DNA from: Pseudonocardia sp. 73-21
Lineage (GTDB): Bacteria; Actinomycetota; Actinomycetes; Mycobacteriales; Pseudonocardiaceae
DNA: 64,000 bases
Direction: 5' to 3'
Assembly: GCF_001899645.1 (NCBI RefSeq)
Contig: NZ_MKVV01000020.1
Location: 62,001-126,000 of the forward strand
The notes beneath the pieces were generated by a model that saw only the letters and a list, made by a program, of their open reading frames with translations, ran no database searches and was not told the origin of the DNA. The first letter of the stretch is position 1, and the number at the start of each line of letters is the position of its first letter. The position numbers and the translations under genes are program-made. Below, in pieces: positions 41,091 through 49,958 of this stretch.

Positions 41091-41110
41091 GACGTTAGGA
41101 ATCTAACGTC
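41091..41110. promoter_or_regulatory. perfect 20-bp operator-like palindrome
   Basis: GACGTTAGGAATCTAACGTC: two perfect 8-base arms around a 4-base centre, midway between divergent starts at 41053 and 41178. Written as CGTTA-GGAATC-TAACG (41093-41108) it fits CGTYA-N6-TRACG. It is likely the binding site of a dimeric repressor controlling both directions. Confidence 0.65.
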
Positions 41111-41177
41111 GCTTCTCTTCTCACAGCAAGCTCCGGGCAGTAGCGTCTCTCCCGGTACACCGATGAGGGGGCTGAGC

Positions 41178-41969
41178 ATGACCCGATGGGCAGTGGTCAC
41201 GGGGGCCGGGAACGGCATCGGCGCGGTGATCGCGCGACACGCCGTCAAGGCCGGCTACCAGGTCGCGGCCTGGGACGTCGACGGGAGCGCCGTGGCGGCG
41301 CTCGCCGACGAGCTGGGCGACGCGTGCGTCGCGTCCGCGGTCGACGTGACCGACGAGTCCGCCGTCGTCGCGGCGGTGGCGGCCCTGCCGGCCGCACCCG
41401 CGCTGGTGGTCAACAACGCGGGCGTCGTCCGGTTCGGGCCCCTGCTCACGCTCTCGGCCGCCGACTGGCGCACCGCCGTCGACGTCAACCTGACCGGGAC
41501 GTTCCTCGTCGCCCGCACCGCAGCGGCGCGGATGATCTCCGCCGGCGGCGGTGCGATCGTCAACATCGCGTCGATCAACGGCATCGCGGCGGCCCCCAAC
41601 GCCGGCGCCTACACCGCGTCCAAGGCGGCGGTGATCAAGCTGTCGGAGCACATGGCGCTCGAGTGGGGCCCGAGCGGCGTGCGGGTCAACACCGTCGCAC
41701 CCGGTCTGATCAACGCCGGCATGTCGGAGCCGATCTTCGCCGACCCCGACGTGCGGGGCCGCCGCCAGGCCCGCGTGCCGCTGGGCAGGCTCGGCACCGC
41801 GGAGGACGTCGCCGAGACGGTGCTGTTCCTCGGCTCCGACAAGGCCGCCTACCTCACCGGCCAGACCATCGCCGTCGACGGCGGCATCACGATCAGCGCC
41901 CTGGACAAGATGCCCCGCCCGGCGAGGGTCGACTCGGTCGGGCTGGAAGGCGCCCGCGAGGAGGCCTGA
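41178..41969 (+). CDS. SDR dehydrogenase
   Basis: 263 residues: TGAGNGIG near residue 9, WDVDG (NAD-type), NNAG near 80, Ser in NIASINGI near 130, YTASK near 147, PGLINAGM, and C-terminal GQTIAVDGG plus ~20 extra residues. GAGGGGG lies six bases before the ATG at 41178; an in-frame ATG at 41163 has no ribosome site. First gene of a pair with the TIM-barrel protein; transcribed from the palindrome-bearing promoter. Confidence 0.82.
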   Translation: MTRWAVVTGAGNGIGAVIARHAVKAGYQVAAWDVDGSAVAALADELGDACVASAVDVTDESAVVAAVAALPAAPALVVNNAGVVRFGPLLTLSAADWRTAVDVNLTGTFLVARTAAARMISAGGGAIVNIASINGIAAAPNAGAYTASKAAVIKLSEHMALEWGPSGVRVNTVAPGLINAGMSEPIFADPDVRGRRQARVPLGRLGTAEDVAETVLFLGSDKAAYLTGQTIAVDGGITISALDKMPRPARVDSVGLEGAREEA

Positions 41970-41971
41970 CG

Positions 41972-42727
41972 GTGTCCCACCTGCTGTCGCTCGCCGCGGG
42001 CTCGGTGCTGGACCTGGCACCCGGCGCGGTCCCGGGCTGCGCCGCCGACGCGGGGTACCCGCTCTGCGGTGTGCGGCTCGCCGACCCGGCACGCGAGGTC
42101 GCCGCGGTCGCCGCCGCCCTCGCGTCCACGGGTGTCGGGCTGCTGGACGTCGAGGTCGTCCGGCTGGGCCCCGGCCCGCTCACCGACGCGGACCGCGTGC
42201 TGGCCGCCGCGGCCGCCGAGCTGGGGGCCCGTTTCCTGCTCACCGTCTCGCACGACCCGGACGAGGCCGGCACCGTCGCGAAGGTCGCCGAGCTGGCCGC
42301 GCTGCTGGCCGGCACCCCGACCCGGGTCGCGCTCGAACCGATGCTGTTCACCGCGCTGCGCACCCGCGAGGACGCCGAACGCGTGGCCGGGGCCGTTGCG
42401 GGCACGGTCGTGCTGCTCGACCCCCTGCACCTCTACCGCGCCGGCACCCCGCTCGGCGCACCCACCGACCCGGCCCTGGTCGGGTACGCCCAGCTCACCG
42501 ACACGGCCGCGACCCTCGCCCCGTCCGACCTCGCGCACGAGGCCCGGCACGAGCGTGTGCCCCCCGGTCTCGGCGTGCTGCCCCTGGCGACCTTCCTCGC
42601 GGCGCTGCCGACCGGCATCCCGCTGTCGGTCGAGGTGCAGTCCGACCACCTCGCCCGCGGGCTGGACCCGACCGCGCGTGCCCGCCGCCTGCACGCGGCG
42701 GCCGCCGCCGTCAGCGGGCCGTCGTGA
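41972..42727 (+). CDS. sugar phosphate isomerase/epimerase-like TIM barrel
   Basis: 251 residues resembling the AP-endonuclease-2/xylose-isomerase-like barrel: DAGYPLCGVRLADP, VGLLDVEVVRLGPGP near residue 53, RVALEPMLFTALRT near 112, VVLLDPLHLYRAG near 140, and PLSVEVQSDH near 218. Metal ligands Glu, Asp, His and Glu can be matched to the family pattern. GTG start two bases after the SDR stop. The last 17 bases overlap the convergent gene at 42711. Pairing with an SDR and near ThuA and Gfo/Idh suggests a hydroxyl/keto sugar- or cyclitol-like chemistry. Confidence 0.72.
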   Translation: MSHLLSLAAGSVLDLAPGAVPGCAADAGYPLCGVRLADPAREVAAVAAALASTGVGLLDVEVVRLGPGPLTDADRVLAAAAAELGARFLLTVSHDPDEAGTVAKVAELAALLAGTPTRVALEPMLFTALRTREDAERVAGAVAGTVVLLDPLHLYRAGTPLGAPTDPALVGYAQLTDTAATLAPSDLAHEARHERVPPGLGVLPLATFLAALPTGIPLSVEVQSDHLARGLDPTARARRLHAAAAAVSGPS

Positions 42728-43256
42728 CCGTCCAGGTGCAGGGGTCCTCCGGGCGCTCGGGCGGGGTCACCCGCCAGGCGTCGCCGGCGTGGGCGGCGAT
42801 GCTGCGCACGCAGCGGGCGCAGTAGCGGGGGCGTCCGCCCGGGACGCCCGGGACCTCGCCGTCCGCGACCGTCGTGACGTCCGGGTGTTCCCGCCAGTAG
42901 TGGCCGCCGCTGCCGCAGGCGTGCCGGAAGGTCGTGACCGGGCCGTCCACCTCGACGGTGCCGCGCGAGCCGTGCGCGCGCAGCAACGCCGCGATCTCGC
43001 CCGCGTCGACGTCCGTGCCGGACCCGACGAGGTCGTCGATGCCGACGGCGGTGTCGTCGATCAGGCGCGTGATCACCTCGGTGACGGACCGGCCGTCCGA
43101 GGCGACGTCCAGCAACTCGACGATCAGGGCCACGAGCCGGTCGTGGAGGCTCCGCCAGCGCCCGTACTCGGCGTCGACGAGCGCGAGCACACGCTCGTCG
43201 ACCGGCGGGTCGACGGCGCGCAGCAGGTCCGGCAGCTGGGTCAGATGGGGTGCCAT
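42711..43256 (-). CDS. uncharacterised Cys/His-containing protein attached to the liv operon
   Basis: 181 residues; not recognised. The first ~100 residues are mostly helical and acidic (DERVLALVDAEYGRWRSLHDRL, VTEVITRLIDD). The second half has RHACGSGGHYWREHP and RPRYCARCVRSIAAH, a Cys/His pattern that may hold a zinc ion. No signal peptide or membrane segment. Its ATG overlaps the livF stop by one base, so it is made with the importer of system 2; it could be an accessory or regulatory protein of that operon. Confidence 0.6.
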   Translation of the reverse strand: MAPHLTQLPDLLRAVDPPVDERVLALVDAEYGRWRSLHDRLVALIVELLDVASDGRSVTEVITRLIDDTAVGIDDLVGSGTDVDAGEIAALLRAHGSRGTVEVDGPVTTFRHACGSGGHYWREHPDVTTVADGEVPGVPGGRPRYCARCVRSIAAHAGDAWRVTPPERPEDPCTWTVTTAR

Positions 43257-43960
43257 CAGCGCAGGTAGGACGCGACGAGCTCGTCGGAGTCGAGCAGCTC
43301 GGACGAGTCACGGGTGAGCTCGTTGCGGCCGCCGCGCAGGATGTACGTGCGGTCGGAGACCTTCAGCGCGGCCGCCTGCTGCTCGACGATCAGGAACGTC
43401 ACGCCGGTGTCGCGCAGCTCGCGCACCACACCGAACAGGTCGCGCACGATCCGCGGTGCCAGCCCGAAGGACAGCTCGTCGATCAGCAGGAGTCGCGGCG
43501 CGCTCATCAGGGCGCGCCCGAGGGCGAGCATCTGCTGCTGCCCGCCCGAGAGCGACGACGCGGACTGCGCCAGGCGCCCGGCCAGCTCCGGGAAGAGGTC
43601 GAGCACCCGGTCGCGGTCGGTCCTGGCGGTGGCCGCCGACACGCGCCGGGCCGAGAGGCCGAGGTCCAGGTTCTCCCCGACGGTGAGGGTCTGGAAGATC
43701 CCGCGCCCTTCCGGCAGCTGGCAGAGCCCCAGGCGGGCGCGCTTGTCGGGCGTCAGCCGACCCAGCTCCCTACCGCCGAAGGTGATCCGGCCCGACCAGA
43801 GCGGCAGCACCCCGGACAGCAGCCGCATCAGCGACGTCTTGCCGGTGCCGTTGGGCCCCAGCACGGTCACGATCTCGCCCTCGGCGACGGTCAGCGAGAC
43901 GCCGTGCAGCACCTCGAGGCTCCCGTAGCCGGTTCGGGCCTGATCAATCTCCAGCAGCAA
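43256..43960 (-). CDS. livF: Liv-type ABC transporter ATPase LivF, system 2
   Basis: 234 residues: Walker A GPNGTGKTS near residue 36, Q-loop LPEGRGIFQTLTVGENL, signature SSLSGGQQQMLALGRA, Walker B LLLIDELSFGLAP and EQQAAAL at the H-loop place. Overlaps the LivG gene by 17 bases. Together with LivG it powers the second importer. Confidence 0.9.
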   Translation of the reverse strand: MLLEIDQARTGYGSLEVLHGVSLTVAEGEIVTVLGPNGTGKTSLMRLLSGVLPLWSGRITFGGRELGRLTPDKRARLGLCQLPEGRGIFQTLTVGENLDLGLSARRVSAATARTDRDRVLDLFPELAGRLAQSASSLSGGQQQMLALGRALMSAPRLLLIDELSFGLAPRIVRDLFGVVRELRDTGVTFLIVEQQAAALKVSDRTYILRGGRNELTRDSSELLDSDELVASYLR

Positions 43961-44765
43961 GGTCGGCTCCCAGGTAGGCCTCGACGACGACGGGATCGCG
44001 CAGGACGTCCTTCGGTGCGCCCGACTGGATGATCCGTCCGAAGTGCAGGACGGCGGCGGTCGGGCACAGGCGCGTGATGAGCTCCAGGTCGTGCTCGATG
44101 ATGAGCACCGCCGCGTCGGGACGCTCGCGCAGCCAGCCGTTGAGGCCGTCGACGAGGTGGTCGACGTCCTCGGCGCCCAGGCCGGCGGCGGGCTCGTCGA
44201 GCATCAGCAGGGCCGGGTCGTTCAGCAGCGCCCGGGCCACCTCGATGATCTTCTGGCTGCCGATCGGGAACGCGTTCGCCGGCCGGTCGGGGTGCGCACC
44301 CAGGCCGAGGGCGTCGAGCAGGTCGTAGGCGCGTTCGCGCTGCTCCCGCTCGTCCCGGCGGGCCGAGGGCAGGCCGAGGAGCTCCGCCAGGTGTCCGCGG
44401 CGGAAGTGCCGGGAGCCGCCGACCATCACGTTCTCGACGGCCGACAGGTTGGGGATCAGCCGCGGGGTCTGGAAGGTGCGGGAGACGCCGCGGCGGGCGA
44501 CCCGCGCGGGGGAGAGGCCGAGCACGCTCTCCCCGCGCAGCGTCACGTCCCCGGCGTCGGGCTGCAGGTAGCCGGAGACCACGTTGAGGCAGGTGGTCTT
44601 CCCGGCGCCGTTGGGCCCGATCAGGCCGGTGAACCCGGGCCGCACGGCCAGCGTGACGTTCTCCAGCACCGTGTTGCCGCCGAACGACTTGCCCACGCCG
44701 GTGAACTCGACGACCGGGGTGTCCCCGGCGTGCCGGGGCACGGTCTCCGGTGCGGTGGCCGTCAT
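43944..44765 (-). CDS. livG: Liv-type ABC transporter ATPase LivG, system 2
   Basis: 273 residues: Walker A GPNGAGKTTC near residue 53, Q-loop TFQTPRLIPNLSAVENV, LivG-type signature region NAFPIGSQKIIEVARA where LSGGQ is replaced, Walker B LLMLDEPAAGL and H-loop IEHDLEL. ATG at 44765 after GAGGAG; overlaps the LivM stop by four bases. Contrast the fused LivM-LivG of system 1. Confidence 0.9.
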   Translation of the reverse strand: MTATAPETVPRHAGDTPVVEFTGVGKSFGGNTVLENVTLAVRPGFTGLIGPNGAGKTTCLNVVSGYLQPDAGDVTLRGESVLGLSPARVARRGVSRTFQTPRLIPNLSAVENVMVGGSRHFRRGHLAELLGLPSARRDEREQRERAYDLLDALGLGAHPDRPANAFPIGSQKIIEVARALLNDPALLMLDEPAAGLGAEDVDHLVDGLNGWLRERPDAAVLIIEHDLELITRLCPTAAVLHFGRIIQSGAPKDVLRDPVVVEAYLGADLAAGD

Positions 44766-45844
44766 GACGTCTCCTCGGTGGAGGCCCGCCGCCGGTACAG
44801 CCGCTGCGCGAACCGGGAGCTGCCGAGGGTGCGGAAGAGTGAGGTCAGCCCGCCCGGCAGGAGGGCGATGACGACCATCAGCACGATGCCGTAGGCGATG
44901 GCCTGCGCGTCGCCGAGATCCTGGAAGAACTCGATCAGCACGATCGCGAACGCGGCCCCGATGAGCGGGCCCCACAATGAGCCCGCACCGCCGACGAACA
45001 CCATGACCAGCATCGGGACCAGCAGGTTCATCTGGAACATCGCCGGGAAGATGAAGGTCTGCAGCTGCGCGTAGAGCGTGCCCGCCACCGCCGCGACGAA
45101 CCCGGAGAGCGCGAACGCCACCAGCCGGTACCGCAGCGCCGAGACGCCCAGCGAGCCGGAGAGCTGGCCGAGGTCCCGCACCGCCTGCAGCGTCCGGCCG
45201 AACCGGCCGACGAGCGCGCGGCGCACCAGGAAGAACATGATCGCCGCGACGGTGAGCACGATGAAGTAGGTCGATGCGGCGTCGTTGATGCCCGGCAGGG
45301 CGAAGACCTGCACGTTCATCCCGCCGCCACCACCGGTGATCGGCGCCGCGAAGTTCAGGAGCTCGACGATCGCCATGCCCAGCGCCAGCGTGGCGATGGC
45401 GAGGAAGAACCCGCGCAGCCGGATTGCGGGAAAGCCGATCACCACCGCGAGCAGCGCGGCGGCGATGCCCGCGAGCGGGATCGTCACCAGGAACGGCACA
45501 CCGGCGGCGACCGCGACCGAGCTGCCGTAGGCGCCGACGGCGAACAGCGCCGCGTGCGCCAGGCCGATCTGCCCCGACCAGCCGACGAGCAGGTTGAACC
45601 CGAGCGTCGAGACCGCGTAGACGAGCGTGAGGCTGACGACGAACACGACGTAGGTGTTCGAGACGAACGGCAGGGCGAAGAGCAGGACCAGCGCCACGAT
45701 CGCGACGATGCCCTTGCGCAGGCCGGAACCGCGCCGCGCCGCGTGTCCCGCGGCTCCGTTGGCGGTGATGCCCGCCGTGACCGCGGCCGGCAGGGCCGAT
45801 GGCGCCTCGGCGGGCGCGGCGGGCTGCGTGGTCAGCTCAGACAT
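44762..45844 (-). CDS. livM: Liv-type ABC transporter permease LivM, system 2
   Basis: 360 residues. A hydrophilic Ala-rich N-terminus of ~45 residues precedes the membrane part with about nine to ten segments; LLVGWSGQIGLAHAALFAVGAYG and PAIRLRGFFLAIATLALGMA are typical LivM motifs, and FVGGAGSLWGPLIGAA is the late conserved loop. Overlaps livH by eight bases. Confidence 0.9.
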   Translation of the reverse strand: MSELTTQPAAPAEAPSALPAAVTAGITANGAAGHAARRGSGLRKGIVAIVALVLLFALPFVSNTYVVFVVSLTLVYAVSTLGFNLLVGWSGQIGLAHAALFAVGAYGSSVAVAAGVPFLVTIPLAGIAAALLAVVIGFPAIRLRGFFLAIATLALGMAIVELLNFAAPITGGGGGMNVQVFALPGINDAASTYFIVLTVAAIMFFLVRRALVGRFGRTLQAVRDLGQLSGSLGVSALRYRLVAFALSGFVAAVAGTLYAQLQTFIFPAMFQMNLLVPMLVMVFVGGAGSLWGPLIGAAFAIVLIEFFQDLGDAQAIAYGIVLMVVIALLPGGLTSLFRTLGSSRFAQRLYRRRASTEETS

Positions 45845-46700
45845 CGCGCAACCTCATCCCCTTCGTGAAACCGTCGGGCCGCAGGACCAGCACCAGGAAG
45901 ACCACCAGCAGCGCGACCGAGAACTGCGCGGCCGTCGAGATGTAGGTCCCGACGAGCTGCTGGATGATCCCGAGCACGAGCCCGCCCGCGAACGTGCCGA
46001 ACAGGGAGGTGAACCCGCCCATGGTCGCGGCGACGAACCCGTAGATGATCAGCGACGCGGGGGTGAGCGTGGAGACCAGCGCCGACTGCGCCTGCAGCAT
46101 CACGGTGACGGCCGCGATCAGCCCGCCGACGCCCCACGCGATCGCCGAGAGCCGTCCCGCGTTGACCCCGACCAGCCGGGCCGTGGCGCGGTTCTCCGCG
46201 ACGGCCCGCATCTGCGCCCCCACCGGGGTGGTGAAGAACGCGCTGATCGCGACCGCGCCGAGCAGGCCGACGACGATCGAGACGATCTGCGAGACACCGA
46301 TCGCGACACCGCCGCCGACCTCGATCGCCGCGCCCGTCCACGGGGCCCGGAAGCTGCGGGGGTCGTGCCCCCAGACCAGGCCGGTCAGCGCGGTGAGTGC
46401 CAGCGAGAGCCCGATCGTCATGAGCAGCAGGGGGAAGTGCCCGTACTTCGCCAGGCGGCGCATCAGGGCGACGTCGATGACGACACCCAGCAGGATGCCC
46501 GTGACGAGCGTGGTCACCACCGCCAGCCAGAACGGGACACCCGCTCCGGCCAGCGATATACCGACATAGGTCGCGACGAGACCGATGTCGGCCATGGCGA
46601 AGTTCGGCACGTCGGCCGCCTTCATGACCACGACGATCGCGAGGCCGAGCAGGGCGAACCAGCTCCCGGACTCGAGCCCGCTGACGAGTGTCTGCAACAC
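45837..46700 (-). CDS. livH: Liv-type ABC transporter permease LivH, system 2
   Basis: 287 residues, about eight membrane segments, LivH pattern (SGLESGSWFALLGLAIVVVMKAADVPNFAMADIG). GTG start at 46700 with AGGAGG eight bases upstream, 20 bases after the binding-protein stop, so the order binding protein-H-M-G-F follows the usual operon. Confidence 0.9.
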   Translation of the reverse strand: MLQTLVSGLESGSWFALLGLAIVVVMKAADVPNFAMADIGLVATYVGISLAGAGVPFWLAVVTTLVTGILLGVVIDVALMRRLAKYGHFPLLLMTIGLSLALTALTGLVWGHDPRSFRAPWTGAAIEVGGGVAIGVSQIVSIVVGLLGAVAISAFFTTPVGAQMRAVAENRATARLVGVNAGRLSAIAWGVGGLIAAVTVMLQAQSALVSTLTPASLIIYGFVAATMGGFTSLFGTFAGGLVLGIIQQLVGTYISTAAQFSVALLVVFLVLVLRPDGFTKGMRLRDV

Positions 46701-46719
46701 GTGAGATACCTCCTGCGGC

Positions 46720-47937
46720 TCAGGTCCCGGATCCCTCGGGCGCCATGAACGGCTGCTCGACGACCCACTTCCCGCCGGTGTACTTCGCGATGCCGGCCTG
46801 GCGGGCGCACGTGTGGCCGGTCGGCAGGGGGCCGCACTGGATGTCGGGGATCGACCCGAGCTTGATCGGGTTGCTCGCGAGGCCTTCGGCGGTCCTGGTG
46901 AAGTTCGCGTAGGACACGTCGTCGCCCATCCGCTTCACCAGCTCGGCGAACGCCATGACGTAGCTGTAGGTCTGCAGTGAGAAGCCGCTGGTGCCCTGGT
47001 CGCCCTGGTACTTCTGGGCCAGCGAGCGCCAGTGCTCGACGGCGGGGTTGTCGGTCGAGACGGTGTCGGACTGCATGCCGCCGAGGAAGCCCTCGGCCGC
47101 CGCACCGGCCGGCTTGACCGTGCTGGGGCCACCGGTACCGGCGGCACCCTGGTCGGCGAACACCGGGCCGGTGAAGCCCTGGGCGCGCAGCTGCTTGAGG
47201 ATCAGCGCCGAGGACGTGTTGTCCTCGGCGAGCAGCACGGCGTCGGGCTTCTGCGCCATCACGTTGTTGACCGCCGAGCTGACCTCGGTGCTGCCCGTCT
47301 GCGTGGTCTCGTTGGCCACGACCTGCATGTCCGGGTGCTTGGGCATCTGCGTGTCGAGCGCCAGCTTCGCCGAGACCCCGAGGTCGTTGTCCTGCCGGAT
47401 CACCCCGAGGCGCTTGGCGCCCTTCTTGGCGAAGTAGTCGATCGCGACCTGGTCCTGGCTCGCCCGGGTGGCCGAGAGCAGGTAGACCTCGCTCTGCTTC
47501 GGGTCCGCGGGGGAGATCGGGCCCCACATCGGCGTCTTGTTCTGGGCGAGGAACTGCCACGTGCCGGGCAGGCCCTGGGATCCCGCGGGCGCCACGATCG
47601 CGTAGACCTTCTCCTGCGAGACCAGCCGCCGCACGTTGGTGACCACGCGGTCGGGCGTGAAGCCGTCGTCGAGGATGATCGCGTTCACCTTGCGGCCGTT
47701 GATGCCGCCCCGGGAGTTCAGCTCGTCGACGGCGATCTTGATGCCGGCCTGCAGGCCCTGCCCGGAGACCGCGGCGGTGCCGGTGAGCGGCAGGGTGGCG
47801 CCGATCGTGATCTGGTCCTTCGTGATCCCGGGCGGCGGGGCGGAGTCCGATGATCCCGAGCTGGCGACGTTCCCGCACGCCGTGGCGAGCAGGGCCGCGG
47901 CCGCTGCCACCGCGATCAGGAGGGGGTTGCGAAGCAT
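46720..47937 (-). CDS. ABC transporter substrate-binding lipoprotein, system 2
   Basis: 405 residues with a lipoprotein signal: MLRNPLLIAVAAAAALLATAC, lipid-anchored Cys near residue 21. The mature protein has ITIGATLPLTGTAAVSGQGLQAGIKIAVDELNSRGGINGRK, the Liv binding-protein pattern. ATG at 47937 is selected by GAGGAG five bases upstream. It shares little with the system 1 binding protein beyond the fold, so the two importers likely take different compounds. Confidence 0.87.
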   Translation of the reverse strand: MLRNPLLIAVAAAAALLATACGNVASSGSSDSAPPPGITKDQITIGATLPLTGTAAVSGQGLQAGIKIAVDELNSRGGINGRKVNAIILDDGFTPDRVVTNVRRLVSQEKVYAIVAPAGSQGLPGTWQFLAQNKTPMWGPISPADPKQSEVYLLSATRASQDQVAIDYFAKKGAKRLGVIRQDNDLGVSAKLALDTQMPKHPDMQVVANETTQTGSTEVSSAVNNVMAQKPDAVLLAEDNTSSALILKQLRAQGFTGPVFADQGAAGTGGPSTVKPAGAAAEGFLGGMQSDTVSTDNPAVEHWRSLAQKYQGDQGTSGFSLQTYSYVMAFAELVKRMGDDVSYANFTRTAEGLASNPIKLGSIPDIQCGPLPTGHTCARQAGIAKYTGGKWVVEQPFMAPEGSGT

Positions 47938-47980
47938 CGGGACTCCTCGTCGAGTCAGTGTGACGTGGGCGACTCGGGGC

Positions 47981-48021
47981 AATCTATGGCGAGAGATTTA
48001 CGTCGTCAAGAGACTAACTAC
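47981..48021 (-). promoter_or_regulatory. promoter of liv system 2 with overlapping operator
   Basis: On the minus strand, -35 TTGACG (48009-48004) and -10 TAGATT (47986-47981) are 17 bases apart, the best-formed promoter of the window. It drives the binding-protein gene at 47937. CGTCA-AGAGAC-TAACT (48004-48019, plus strand) fits CGTYA-N6-TRACG with one mismatch and covers the -35. The promoter overlaps the end of the upstream hydroxyacid dehydrogenase gene. AGTCTCTTGACGACGT here matches 33555-33570 in 15 of 16 bases. Confidence 0.65.
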
Positions 48022-49191
48022 GCCCGATGCGAAATCGCGACTGAGTGCGGTCTCGTCGAGGCTCGCCACGCCGGGCCGTCCGATGAGGGCGAGAGTGCGG
48101 TCGATCTCGTCGCGCAGGATCTCCAGGACCCGTTCGACACCGGGGGTGCCGCCCGCCGCGAGCCCGTAGACCCAGGGCCGCCCGACGAGACACGCCTTGG
48201 CGCCGAGCGCGAGGGCCTTCACGACGTCCCCGCCGCGCCGGACCCCGCCGTCGAGCAGCACGTCGGCGAGGTGGCCGACCTCGGCGACCACCTCGGGCAG
48301 AGCGTCGAGCGCCGCCGGTACCGAGTCGGCCTGGCGCCCGCCGTGGTTGGACACCGCGACCCCCTGACAACCGGCCTCGACGGCCAGCCGCGCGTCGTCG
48401 GCCGTCATGACGCCCTTCAGCAGCACCGGACCGTCGAAGCGGCGGATCATCCACTCCAGGTCCCGCCAGGTGGTCGCGGGGTTGAGCAGGCCGTTGGTGT
48501 GGGCCGCCAGACCGCTGGTGCCCCTCGCGTCGGGCATGAGCCCGACGAAGTTGGCGTAGGTCGGCCGCGGGTGGGAGAGCAGGCCCGCGAGCCACGCCGG
48601 GTGGCGCACGAGGTCCCAGCCGGTGCGCGGGCTCACCTCGGGTGGCACGGTGAGCCCGTTGCGCAGGTCCTTCTCCCGGGCACCGACGACCGGCACGTCC
48701 ACGGTCACGACCATCGCCTCGTAGCCGCTGTCCCGCGCGCGGCCGATGAGGTTCTCGACGGTGCGCCGGTCGCCCCACGGGTAGAGCTGGAACCACTGGG
48801 GCGACGTGACCGACGCCGCGACGTCCTCCAGCGACACGCTCGACCCGGAACTCTGCACCGACACGGTGCCGAAGCGCTCCGCGGCGGCCGCGGCGGCCAG
48901 TTCGCCCTCGTGGCGCACCATGCGCATCAGGCCCGTCGGGCCGAGCACCACCGGTGTCGCCAGCTCCCGGCCCAGCACCGTGACCGCCTGCGGCCGCTCG
49001 CTCACGTCCACGAGCACCCGCGGGCGGAACGTCAGCCGGCGGAAGGCGGCCTCGTTGTCGTCGCGGGTCAGCTCGTCCTCCGCGCCGCCGTCGACGAAGT
49101 CGAACACCATGCGCGGCAGCCGCCTGCGCGCCGCGGCGCGCAGGTCGGCGATGGTGACGGCCCCGCCCCGCCGGCCTCCGGGCACCGTCAT
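47998..49191 (-). CDS. FMN-dependent alpha-hydroxyacid dehydrogenase
   Basis: 397 residues of the glycolate oxidase/lactate and mandelate dehydrogenase family: FDFVDGGAEDELTRDDNEAAF near the N-terminus, WFQLYPWGD with the active-site Tyr, VSNHGGRQ with the catalytic His near residue 283, and DGGVRRGGDVVKALALGA with the phosphate-binding Arg. It oxidises a 2-hydroxyacid to the 2-oxoacid. ATG at 49191 overlaps the aldolase stop by four bases, so the two steps are linked: the aldolase may make or use the hydroxyacid or its aldehyde. Confidence 0.86.
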   Translation of the reverse strand: MTVPGGRRGGAVTIADLRAAARRRLPRMVFDFVDGGAEDELTRDDNEAAFRRLTFRPRVLVDVSERPQAVTVLGRELATPVVLGPTGLMRMVRHEGELAAAAAAERFGTVSVQSSGSSVSLEDVAASVTSPQWFQLYPWGDRRTVENLIGRARDSGYEAMVVTVDVPVVGAREKDLRNGLTVPPEVSPRTGWDLVRHPAWLAGLLSHPRPTYANFVGLMPDARGTSGLAAHTNGLLNPATTWRDLEWMIRRFDGPVLLKGVMTADDARLAVEAGCQGVAVSNHGGRQADSVPAALDALPEVVAEVGHLADVLLDGGVRRGGDVVKALALGAKACLVGRPWVYGLAAGGTPGVERVLEILRDEIDRTLALIGRPGVASLDETALSRDFASGVVSLLTT

Positions 49192-49958
49192 TCCCCGCGC
49201 AGTGTTGCGAACAGGTCGGGGTCGCTGCGCAGGAGGCGGCGGTAGTTCGCCTGCCACATCTGCTCGCGGAAGGCGTTCTTCAGGTAGGCGTGGCGGTAGT
49301 TCTCCGCGATGTGGCGCGGCAGCGGCTTGCCGCCCACGGCCATCGCCGCGAGCTGGTAACCGGCACACAGCTCCATGACCAGCGCCTCCATCGTGACCCG
49401 CTCGAGCGTGTCGCCGACGTGCAGCGAGCCGTGATGGCCCATCAGGAGTGCCTTCTTGCCGCCCAGCGCGGCGACCATCAGCTCGCCCTCCTCGTCGGGA
49501 ACGAGGTCCGGGTCGTCGATCCACGGCACGACCTCGTCGAGCAGCAGTGCCGCGTAGTCGTAGTACACGCCGAACGGCTCGTCGGTGGTCGTCAGCACCG
49601 ACATGTTCTTCGCGTGCGTGTGGATGACGCAGTTGACGTCCTCGCGCGCCGCGTAGATCGAGGCGTGGAAGTTGATCCCGGGCGACGGCGGGATCGGCCC
49701 GGACTCGATCACGCGCAGGTCGAACCCGACCTTGCTGACGTGTTCGGGCAGCGTCTCGTCGAAGTACTGGAAGGGCGTGACGAGGAACGCCTCCTCGCCG
49801 GGCACGCGCAGGCTGACGTGCCCGCCGACCTGGCTGTCGAGCCCCTCGCGGTGCAGGATCCGCCGGGCGGCGGCGATCTGGAATCGCGGGTCGCTCTCGC
49901 TGATCACGGCTCGGGCGGCTGTGCCGTTCCCCGGGGCAGCGTCGTCGGTGACGGTCAT
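49188..49958 (-). CDS. class II aldolase/adducin-family protein
   Basis: 256 residues: GHVSLRVPGEEAFLVTPFQ near residue 42, zinc-binding HTHAKNMSVL near 105 and GHHGSLHVGDTLE near 165. Family members are metal-dependent aldolases or decarboxylases acting on short oxygenated acids. ATG at 49958 with GAGGAGGAG just upstream; an N-terminal extension in the open frame has no ribosome site. First gene of a minus-strand series leading into liv system 2. Confidence 0.82.
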   Translation of the reverse strand: MTVTDDAAPGNGTAARAVISESDPRFQIAAARRILHREGLDSQVGGHVSLRVPGEEAFLVTPFQYFDETLPEHVSKVGFDLRVIESGPIPPSPGINFHASIYAAREDVNCVIHTHAKNMSVLTTTDEPFGVYYDYAALLLDEVVPWIDDPDLVPDEEGELMVAALGGKKALLMGHHGSLHVGDTLERVTMEALVMELCAGYQLAAMAVGGKPLPRHIAENYRHAYLKNAFREQMWQANYRRLLRSDPDLFATLRGE

